From assembly GCF_963675165.1 (NCBI RefSeq), contig NC_087378.1, positions 7,240,073 to 7,304,072 on the forward strand: a stretch of DNA of 64,000 bases, read 5' to 3'. A program made the position numbers and the translations under genes. Shown in pieces: positions 23,701 to 33,000 of the stretch (its first letter is position 1; each line of letters starts with the position of its first letter). This DNA is from Halichondria panicea (taxonomy: Eukaryota > Porifera > Demospongiae > Suberitida > Halichondriidae). The notes beneath the pieces are model-generated. The model searched no databases, was not told the origin of the DNA, and saw only the letters and a program-made list of their open reading frames with translations.

Positions 23701-25169
23701 ACTGCACAAGACCATCATTGCAAATGTTCAACCTTACAGTTACTACGAGCATTCATCCACTTACTTCCTTTCTGTAGTTGCAGGACACTGGTTTGCTCGC
23801 TATTGAGTTTACAATGCTTCCTATCTTCAGACTTAACGTCGGCCATAGGGACACCCTGGTCGTTGTTAGGGGTAACACTCATCATAGAGTCCATGGAGTA
23901 ACTCTTTGTCTCCACCTCAAACCCCACAACACGATACACAGGTTCCCTGAGGGAGCGGATACACGTGTACATTTCCGTATTACTAGAATACTTTGCTGGT
24001 GAAAAACCTTTGCGAGTGAGCCAAATCAGCACCCTTTGCGATGTAACTATTGCGTTCTGGCAAGGATGGTGTGTATTAATTTACTAGTAATTTAGGTTTT
24101 GCTGCAAATGGATCAACTCTCGCAAAGTGTTTGATGCTCGCAAAACATTCTAGTAATACTGTCATTATGCAGCACATGGTGGCCAAACTGTGTAGTATAG
24201 TATAGTACAGGCTCATAGAGATTGCTATGTACCAAAAGCACTACAGATAATTATGACAACAAGAAAAAGCTTTGGCAAAGGCTGTGTGTATCTGGCCTGC
24301 ATTCGTGCTATTTCAGGTACTATTGTACTATTCGGTTAACTTACGCATCGGCCCCCTTGAGATCGTGGTACTTGATGACAATCGTGAGGTGGTTGTTGAG
24401 AATGTACTTGTCGTTACTAATAAAGCCAAGCTTGTAGCCATCTTCATATTGTAACTCGTTTGTCTTGAGGTTCTTAAACACTGAGGCAGCTGGAAGATTG
24501 TCTGCTATCCTGCAAACAAAAAGAAAGAATAAATTCACAGACAGACATTTTTAGAGTGGGGAAAAAATATTCACAACATTTTTTTAGGTGCCACTTTATA
24601 TATAGTTTCTCACATATGTACAGTGTAGTCCTCGTCAATTTTCTCAATAAACATATCCGTCTGCTCTGAAGTGAGATCGACAGTACACAATACTTTGCAG
24701 TCCACTGATTCACGGATACGCAGCTGTGTACGTATATGTATGAAGTCGTAAATGTAATGTACACGTGTATCCCTGACAACACAGCTATGAGTTAGAAAAG
24801 ATCGAAACTTGATATTTACATTCCAATTTATTCGTTTGGCTGCCAAATACTTACGTGACATTGTATGATAGGCTCTTAAAATACTCCCTCACTTATAAAA
24901 TGAATCACATCGTTAAAGCCAGTACGCTTAACTAGGATTGGCACAACTTTTGTTTCGATACTTTTTGGTGCTTTCTAGAAATATTATCTGTGATAGTACA
25001 ACTCTCACCATATATGGAGTGTTCACAATCCTGTCCCCTCTTAGAACCTCACCTGAATGGGTACGAATAGTCAATGAATAATGGTAGACTATACTAAAGG
25101 AAAGGCGTTTCCAAACAAATCGCAATACAAAGCAGTGATTTGGGGACTATCAATAGTTATACCCGGTAC

Positions 25170-25227
<58 letters not shown>

Positions 25228-25679
25228 CCCGGTACACTGATACATGCAATTACGCATTTAATCAACCACTGAATTCAAGCAGGACTGTTGTGTTGTGTGT
25301 GTATGTATCTATATACCGAGATTGAGCTTTTTGTAGTGCATCTTTTCGTCAGCGGGTCGACAGAATGGGAGAGAGTAGTACTCATAGGGCAGCTGTGTCT
25401 TCACGCTGGTCATCTTCACAGCCTATGGGGATCATGAATATTTTAATCTTGATCGTCGAGTAGTGTGCATTAATAGGAAACGTGAATCGACTGAAAAGAA
25501 CAACTGCATAGCATGGTTTAGTCTCTCTCTATGGTACTCACTTTGACTATTAGCTCTTCTCCCCCATGGAACTCAGCAGGGGCCACTCCAGGAATGTAGA
25601 AACCATTGGATAGGCAGATTTGAAGAGTAAAGAGACTGCAAATTATCAGAGACTTCATGCCAAATACGTTATCTCCCAT
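20730..25679 (-). CDS. TM9SF4: Transmembrane 9 superfamily member 4 (nonaspanin)
   Basis: Fifteen exons: 25679-25542, 25422-25317, 25052-25009, 24723-24614, 24509-24345, 23946-23765, 23582-23430, 23175-23105, 22710-22578, 22391-22310, 22158-22083, 21966-21707, 21527-21464, 21363-21154, 20879-20730. All phases agree, giving 647 aa, close to the vertebrate protein. A signal peptide ([17 protein letters not shown]) precedes [11 protein letters not shown]. The lumenal region has [16 protein letters not shown] and [15 protein letters not shown]. Nine membrane segments start at [19 protein letters not shown] and include [20 protein letters not shown] and [16 protein letters not shown]. The C-terminus ...IYAAVKQD is the KxD Golgi-retention signal of the family. 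Known role: sorting of glycine-rich membrane segments and early secretory or phagocytic traffic. The 44-nt exon 25052-25009 is unusually short. Confidence 0.96.
22793..23003. mobile_element. MITE, ACTGTATAGCGGGAAA family
   Basis: The left end tactgtatagcgggaaattt is mirrored by the right end aaatttcccgctacacggta. 211 bp, intronic in TM9SF4, no ORF of note. A relative lies at 62227-62682. Confidence 0.8.
23975..24170. mobile_element. MITE, GTATTACTAGAAT family, copy 1
   Basis: The left end cgtattactagaatactttg mirrors the right end caaaacattctagtaatact. The body contains attgcgttctggcaaggat, also found in the copy at 44024-44243. Intronic. Confidence 0.8.
25171..25224. repeat. (GT)n microsatellite flanked by a direct repeat
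   Basis: About 27 GT units. The direct repeat tatacccggtacactg lies on both sides, so the microsatellite probably expanded within a short tandem duplication. TM9SF4 intron. Confidence 0.95.
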
Positions 25680-25879
25680 TGACTAGTGACCCTTGGAAAG
25701 CTTTGGAGTGCCAGCAAGTATTAAGTCCAGTACTTCTTCAACTTTGCTCTGTGGAATATTAAGGATCCAATACTATTTCAACGTTTCTCTTACTTTTCGC
25801 TAATAGAGAGAGCAAAGTGGCACATGCGCACTAGATAGCAGAAGTCAGCAAGTGGGAGTGTCTGGGGCTGCTTGGCTTT
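25680..25879. promoter_or_regulatory. Divergent promoter region, TM9SF4 / V8-like peptidase
   Basis: 200 bp separate the start codons of two head-to-head genes, so both promoters must lie here or overlap the transcripts. No TATA box is obvious. Confidence 0.45.
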
Positions 25880-27103
25880 GTGGAATGCTCTTCTTTCATG
25901 GCCAAGTCTGCGATAGAAGCTGTTAGTTTTCCACATTCCACTTTCCCAGACACAAGGGTGCAAGTGGATCCTGCTACATCTCCTCCCTATAATTGGATAT
26001 GCTCTCTGGATATAACAGATGCCTATGGAGATAAATGGGCTGGCACTGGCTTCGCAATCAACCTTCCAAATGCCAAATACGAAGTGATTGTCACTGCTGG
26101 TCATTGTACTTACATCAAAGGAGACTATGCTTCAAGCATTATTGTGCAATTCCCTGGAGAAGAGTTCGCTCGAACTATTTACAAGAATGGTTTCTATGCT
26201 TCACCTGAATACATCAAACATGGTGACGTAGAAAACGATGATTATGGCCTCATACTAATTCCGAAAAGTAGAGATGTTATCGGTGGATTTGGATGGTCTG
26301 CTGATATTGAAGATACGGAGCTTGACAAGTGTTCTGTAACAAGCTGTGGCTATCCTACTGATAAACCAGCAGGCACTTTGTGGGTCACCGGAGGAAGAGT
26401 TACAAGCTACACCGAAAAGCGTATCTTCTACGAAAACAATTCGATCCGAAAGCAAAGTGGAAGCCCTGTGTATACATGGCATAAGGGATATTGGACGGTT
26501 GTTGGGGTCCACAGCAACGGAGGCTCCCCAAATTCTGCTTCACGATTCACAATTCAGGTGATATCGTGTTTTCTCAAGCAAATGCAATGCAAGAAAACAC
26601 TAAAATCTGTGCATTTTCCAGACGTGTACATTCGATGTGATGCAAGTGATGTAAAGGAATCTACAGGACCTGGAGGAGGGACAGTCAACTGTCAATACAA
26701 GCCACCACAATGTTGGGAGCAATTCTATGTCATCCCACTGGAAATGCCACCGTCGTTGGTTAAACAACCAATCCGCAAAGTAGTCATTGAAAGTGCAGAA
26801 TGGAAGAATGCCTTTCTTCGACTGGAGGACAAACAGATGACAGAATTCAGAAGCTGTGGTGGAGGTAAAGTGAATCTTCAGTTTGGAGCAATGTCTTACG
26901 AACAGTTCATTCTCAAAGAAGAAGGTCCAGATGATGTGTACTCAATCGTAAGTATTGTTTTCCCTCATTGCCGTATTCGAGTCGATGGAAAAAGAGTGAC
27001 AAGTTGGCTAGCTTCTGGTAGCGGCACTGTGAATTGCCAGTATTTTGGTGATGTGAATGTTCCTGCTAAGGAGTTTGAAAAGATACAGATCAAACAACTT
27101 TGA
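25880..27103 (+). CDS. Intronless V8-like serine peptidase with C-terminal beta-trefoil-like repeats
   Basis: A 407-aa single-exon ORF. Residues about 30-230 form a trypsin-fold S1B (Glu-endopeptidase-like) domain: His75 in VTAGHCTY, Asp120/121 in ENDDYGLIL, and Ser193 in KQSGSPVY, the SGSP form typical of bacterial V8-type peptidases rather than animal GDSGGP. Residues about 249-405 hold three repeats with the core [GS]G[GS][TK]VN[CL]Q (GGGTVNCQ, GGGKVNLQ, GSGTVNCQ), each preceded by an I/L-R-C/L/V strand and followed by E-x-F-x-I. This looks like a three-fold beta-trefoil, as in fascin or lectin modules. No signal peptide is visible; a start at Met7 is also possible. No natural homologue is known to me by name. 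The function (secreted defence, digestion or processing) is open. Intronless structure suggests horizontal or retro origin. Confidence 0.85.
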   Translation: MECSSFMAKSAIEAVSFPHSTFPDTRVQVDPATSPPYNWICSLDITDAYGDKWAGTGFAINLPNAKYEVIVTAGHCTYIKGDYASSIIVQFPGEEFARTIYKNGFYASPEYIKHGDVENDDYGLILIPKSRDVIGGFGWSADIEDTELDKCSVTSCGYPTDKPAGTLWVTGGRVTSYTEKRIFYENNSIRKQSGSPVYTWHKGYWTVVGVHSNGGSPNSASRFTIQVISCFLKQMQCKKTLKSVHFPDVYIRCDASDVKESTGPGGGTVNCQYKPPQCWEQFYVIPLEMPPSLVKQPIRKVVIESAEWKNAFLRLEDKQMTEFRSCGGGKVNLQFGAMSYEQFILKEEGPDDVYSIVSIVFPHCRIRVDGKRVTSWLASGSGTVNCQYFGDVNVPAKEFEKIQIKQL

Positions 27104-27276
27104 AGTAGCTGATCACATAAGTACAACATAGATAATTATAACTGATATATAGACAATTTTACGAAGATAATAATTATTATAATTTGTATATATATATTAT
27201 AGTCTTTTGACATATTTTTTTCATTGTTCATTTAAGTAATTTAGAAGCAAATAATGGTAAAATTAATACAGATTGA
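27104..27276. other. Convergent 3' gap, peptidase / PPP1R8
   Basis: 173 bp, strongly AT-rich, between two converging stop codons. Overlapping 3' UTRs are likely. Confidence 0.5.
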
Positions 27277-29872
27277 TCAAATAAGTAAATGAGCAGGTTT
27301 TTTGCCTGGCCAAGACTCTTTGGCATATTTTTTCTTTCTATGTTCATCTGAGCTAAATAGTGAAGGCATAGCTATGTCAGTCTGAGAGGAGTCCCAAGTC
27401 ATGGCAGCAGCAATAGGCTTTGAGGCTTGCTGCGCCTTGACCATCAAGTCAGTTGGGTTTGCCACAGGGGGTGCTGTAATGATAGAGCATACAGTGATGT
27501 TAAAAATTGATAGTATAAACGTCCAGTTTTTTTGCCACTGGATTGGGTTTTAGATACAGATGACAAAATTACCTACAGTGTAGGTATACTTAGACGGAAG
27601 TACATGCTAACACACAGTATGTACTGTACTGATCAGGTAAGTACTAGCCCCAGCATAATACAACGTAACGGCACTGCTCACCTGCAGATATGGTTTTGGC
27701 GAAGAAGGTGGAGCCTGCAGAGTAGCCAGCCAGTGTGGGGGTTGAGGGGGAGGGGGTGTCAGCATAGAGAGCTGTGGGGGAGCTCAGAGGCTGCTTGAAC
27801 TTGTTGAACTTTACCCCAGGGCTTGTGGGACTAACAACATGAGCCTCTCCGTCAGACAGCTTCCTTTTCTGGAGGTGGAAAAGGTGAGGTAATAGTTGAC
27901 ACCACACATATGAACAATCTCCCATCAGAAAGAATGACATTAGAAGTTGTGAACAGTACGTACAATGGGAAGGGGGGAGGGTCTCAGCAACCTTGCAAAC
28001 ATTTTCTAAAACCACGGTAATTACATACAACCCTGATCAGAGGAGGTATGACATGAGTACCTCGATTAGGCTTGGTCACGTGCAAAATTTAACAGTAAAG
28101 TCATTGTTGCATGTGACTAATTAACTCTATTTCAGCCTATAGTCGAGGTACTCGTGTCGGACCTCCTCTAGCTCTGAACACTGATACAGCTAATAGATGG
28201 CTACCCTACATACCTGCAGGGCCTACTTGTCACAGGGACAGATTCCAACCAAACGTGCTCACCTTTGTAGGAATGATGGTTGTCTGCACCATATTCCTGA
28301 ACCTGCCAATGGTTGGGTCAATGTCCTCAGGGTTGATGATCTCCTCCTCATCGGCAAATGAGATAGATAGAGGGTGCTGCTTACGTTTGTGTGACAAATC
28401 CTTCTCTGATATGCCCACCATTGAGATCTGTCTATTGTGAGCTGTGTTGAACTGAGTCAGGTCCTGGAGGGAGGAAACAACAAAGATTAGTACAACTGTA
28501 ATAGAACATTATGACCCATTCCAAATTTGAGATTTGAGCATGTCATCTGAACGCAGAGGAGGTACCACGAGTACCTCGATTTAGCAATTAGCCTCTGCAA
28601 TAACGAGCGTGGGCGGATAATTAGACGCCCACGCTCAACGTTATTGCAGAGGCTAATTGCTTAATCGAGGTATTTGTGAACGGGCTCCTTTTAAGCTTTC
28701 AAAAATCAGAAAATCATTGAGACCATCAGAACTCTAGTTACAGAGCCGAATCTATGTACAACATAAAATTACTATATGCAAAAGTTCCTACACAACTATT
28801 TCACCCACATCGAGGTCATTGTCAAGCTCCGGTAGTCCCAGCAGTGTCCCTCCCTCAACCCCCTCCTCGTCTCCTTCACTCGTTATCAGGGGGAGCACCA
28901 CGGGGGGTCTCTCTCGGAGGACGTACGTACGAGTGGAAGCACCAAAACTGAGTGTGCTGTCCAATGGGACTTGTGTGGGCTTGTGGGCCTCCAGTCGCAT
29001 GCTACCAATGAAGGTGCCATGAGCTGGGGAAATTATAAATTATAGCCCATTATTTTTTTCTTCACGGATGGAACATTTCAATCCGAAAGCAATCACTGAT
29101 TTTTAAACACATTATTAGATAGGTATTGAAAAGGGCTATAAAATGCATCTTAATGGTGAAAATGCACAATCCTAACTCAGCACTCAAAGTAACTATCAAA
29201 ACAGGGTCCATTCGGAAAGGCTGTCATTATTGTCAGTACTACAACACAGTTAACGACTAATCTTAAAAGTCCATGCATTCTTCAACAACGACTAATCTTA
29301 AAAGTACATGCATTTTTCAACACCTCCTTCTTTAGTGGCTACGAAACCATTTTAATGTTCTCTAGTTATGACCACTTCGAATTACCTACAAAACTGAGAC
29401 CCTCCTGTGCACCATAAAATACAATCACTAACGGACCAACAAACAGTACACCAATTTTAATAAAAAGCGCACTTACTGCTTCCCAGATCAATAAGAAATG
29501 GTCTCTTCAAGTGTTTGTGATAAACTAGTGCAGAGTGTTGCCGTGAGCAACTCTGGTGGGGAAGGGGGAAGTCGCAGCTCTCTTTGGCACGACCAAATAT
29601 GTAGCAATTCTTCTCGTCAAGTAACAGTTTCTATGGTGATGTGCGTAGCATAGCGTACATAGCGTACATGTCATATTACAATAGTTATAACTAACCTGCA
29701 AAACACTTCCATTCTTGACGACATCAAGATGCAGTCCAGTAGGAGCAACCCCAGCCCTGTACACAATTTAATATACTAACTATGCCTTACTGTATCATTG
29801 GCAACTTGCATGAGCTTATCTTTACAATGATTCTTACCATGAGGGCACTTTAAAGTCCTGATCAGAGGTCAT
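27277..29872 (-). CDS. PPP1R8: NIPP1, nuclear inhibitor of protein phosphatase 1 (FHA protein)
   Basis: Seven exons: 29872-29838, 29756-29696, 29630-29477, 29023-28809, 28463-28263, 27868-27682, 27473-27277; 349 aa, against about 351 in mammals. The start MTSDQDFKVPSW joins AGVAPTGLHLDVVK. An FHA domain follows (IFGRAKESCDF, HQSCSRQHSALVYHKHLKR, DLGSTHGTFIGSMRLE, LDSTLSFGASTRTYVLRE). The PP1-binding region reads HPLSISFADEEEIINPED, then IDPTIGRFRNMVQT. The C-terminus KKKYAKESWPGKKP is near-identical to the mammalian inhibitory/RNA-binding tail. It acts in the nucleus, directing PP1 to splicing and chromatin factors. The RVxF docking motif is weak here (SISF where mammals have RVTF). Confidence 0.95.
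28039..28170. mobile_element. MITE, CAGAGGAGGTAC family, copy 1
   Basis: The left arm cagaggaggtatgacatgag, continuing tacctcgat, is mirrored by atcgaggtactcg-type sequence and acctcctct at the right end. 132 bp in a PPP1R8 intron. Confidence 0.78.
28554..28690. mobile_element. MITE, CAGAGGAGGTAC family, copy 2, with inner hairpin
   Basis: The left arm cagaggaggtaccacgagta is intact; the right end is eroded. The centre is a near-perfect hairpin: gcaattagcctctgcaataa pairs with its inverse, with a gcgtgggcg/cgcccacgc stem. PPP1R8 intron. Confidence 0.78.
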
Positions 29873-30095
29873 ACTTCACTGCCATCTGCTTTCAATTCTA
29901 ATTCTTTAATTCCTACTGGAGCACATCGAGAAGGTGTGTAGCTTTGAGCTCCACCCTCTTTGCAGAATGGAAGCAAAAGTGAGACCTTTTTTGTTAGCAC
30001 TTCAGTGCTAGTGGCTTATGCAGTAGTAGCAGCTTTATTACAGTTAGTGCAAAATTATGCACTGAATGTAGTAGAGGCATCTAGATCTAGTGGAG
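29873..30095. promoter_or_regulatory. Divergent promoter region, PPP1R8 / TRP-like channel
   Basis: 223 bp between opposed start codons; both promoters must overlap this stretch. No clear core motif seen. Confidence 0.45.
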
Positions 30096-33000
30096 ATGCA
30101 CAAGAAGAACCAAGTGTCTCCTGAGATTTCTTCCCCTGCCAATGGCTGGCAAGAAGGGGACACTCCACACTCCTCTAGCCAAGATGATGATGCAGGGAAT
30201 ACTGTAAAGAGAGTGAGGCCCAAAGCACGGCGTTTCAAACGCTATTCTAGACACTGGTCAGGTACAGAGGCATCTGCTAGATTTAGCAGCAACACAGGAG
30301 CCAGTTCACCATCCACAGTGACACAAGTACTGGAAGAACACTCTGATGATGGAGAAGAAGCTGGTGGCCATACTCAAGCTGCTATACTGACGTATTTTCT
30401 GCAGATTTTAAACAGCGAGACTGATATCGACTTCACTTACATTGAACACCTACTCTCAAATGGAGCCGATATTGATTCTACTGATGAATCTACTGGAATA
30501 ACTGTTATGCACAAAGTGGCTGAAAATTGGAATGTCACTGTCGCCCAGTTCCTCTATGATAGAGGGAGTGATATTCACCGTGCAGACAACACTGGTAAAA
30601 CTCCTCTGCACATTGCTGCTGGGATCAATCATCGAGACATGGTTGTATGGCTGATCAGGCAAGGTGCCGATGTGGAAGCCAGGACGAATGTTGAGAAGCA
30701 AACTCCAGTTCATCATGCAGCTAGGAGCGACGCTGTGCTTGCACTTGAAGCCTTGATTCAGAGCGGAGGTGAGCTACTCCACAGTTACTAACTGTCTGGA
30801 TTTTAGCTAGTGCTTGAAAAAGCTTTAGGAAACTATCCTAATCCGTGTAAAATGCTACATACTCTGTTTTGCTAAGTATTGCCTCTACAATCCCAGAGGC
30901 AATCTCCTTTAGTGTACTGTGGCTAAGAGCCGGGTTTAGCTACATTTCCTCAGGTAACTATGAAACAAAGGATTACAAAGGGAGGACTCCACTGTACCTG
31001 GCGGCAGAGCTGGATAGAACGTTGGTGGCCAACTTCTTAATATCGCTGGACACCCCTGCAAAATGCACAGTCACTGATAATGCTGGTAGCCATGTCATAA
31101 CAAGCATGATTAGGACTATGCCTGAAGTGGTGAGCATAAAAATGTCAGCCTTACACACTAGAAGCTTATTGGTACACAACGCTAACACAATAGCCACTTT
31201 CATCATCGTAGCACCTCATAATAACACAACTATATATATGCATGCATTAATTTATCACTGCAAGATTGTTTTGTTATCTCTATGATTACAGGCATCCCAG
31301 TCTCTGAACCAGCTGCACAAGCTTGCACCGGCTGACAGGAAATAGTATTTCATCCTGAGTAACTTGGAGCACAGCCTGGGAGATTACCATGCAGCCAAGG
31401 GAATCAAATCACCAGTGAGACATAATACTATCCACCAATGGCTTAGATTCCGCATATGTAGTTTGAGATGGCGGTGGAGGAGAGTAGATATGAGATACTC
31501 ACACACACGGTCATGGAAGAACTGATCAAACAGAAATGGAAGTATTGTGTGCGATGGTACTACTATACCTACCTGGGGCTTTATTTTCTCTTCTTAATCT
31601 CCTGGTCTGTTCTCATCTCATTCCCTTCTGTACAACTCAAGCACTGTTATGTCTTCCCCACTGACACATGGAGGATTGTGGTAGAGGTACAAATTCACTT
31701 AGTGGAGTTAAGGATCTTTACCCATTAATCTTTTACTACTGTTATTAAGGTATTTTAGCGTGATGCTCTTTACCATCTCTCACATGCTGAACAGATCATA
31801 GCCTTGGGGACCTACATTCACCAGGTTGCTGAAGAAATTGCTGAGATTATAAGGTCTCACTTAAAGCATAAGGTAAGATTACACAAACAGCATTTTTCAA
31901 AATAAAATAACAAATCATTGTCTCTTGTTGGTCCTTTGCAGAGGTACACTTCATTTCGTCGGAGAACGCTACAGGATGACCTCGAGAATGCGGACATTTC
32001 CTTACCAGAAGAGAGGAAGTATCTCTTGTCTGAACTGGAGAGCACTAAGAAGAGCCCCCCAAACTATTTCAAAGAGCCATGGAATATCATCGACATTATT
32101 ACCTATGTGGCTCTGCTCGTTGTGATTCTTCTGCACATAGCGGACATTGCAGTGCATACGACTGAGCTGGCAGTGTGGACTGCAAGGTATCTGTGTGTAT
32201 GGTATATTGGCACGTGATAACTGTGTCTATATAGACTTAATTAAGAGCTGGTTTTGTAATCCAACTCTTTCATTGTCCCTAATATGAGCTTCTATTGTCC
32301 AATGTACTCTCTGTAGCTGTAATTGACGAGCTCTATAATAATTATTATTATGTTATTGTGTGTTTGAATCAGTACTGCATTACGTGCTTTGCAGCTCACT
32401 TGCAAGTTTGGGGGAGAATAGTAAAATGCCAAAAACTACTGAGATGATAGTTACATAAGTAAACCATGGCAACCACTCTACCGAAGGTGTTATATAAACT
32501 GTTACATGTACTTGTTTGCAGTTTACCTTTGTCCCAAGTGTGTGCTGCGAAGCACAGTATATACGTGGAGTATCAGAAAAGGAGTATCCAATTTCCAAAC
32601 AATTTTGGTTTAGATCAAAGTTGTCAATTTTGTCAAAATACCAATGAGCAATGGATATTATGTACAGCTGTATACTCATTACTCTTGCCTGATATAACTG
32701 GGTTCTCAAGTTCTCAGCAGTTTCAACTAGCCAGACCAATCTACAATCAATATTTAGAAGCTCTATACTAGTCTATACATCAATAGAGAGCTGATTGATG
32801 TATTTAACAGCACAATGCTATTTGCATGTTTACAAGAGTTCCTAATGAAGTCTTGTATACAGGTATAGGAACTTTAAAAACATGCATAGCATTCTGCTGT
32901 TAAATACATCTCACGTAGCTCTCTATTACCTTAAATACAGGTTCTCGTGTGCTGCTGTTCTTCTGATTTGGGTCCGACTGCTCAACCTAGTGAGAGCTCT

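Noticed and set aside
32380-32739. 119-codon minus-strand ORF in TRP intron 6 with a hydrophobic stretch
   Set aside because: No recognised family and no splice or start context; may be an old repeat, but not supported as a gene.
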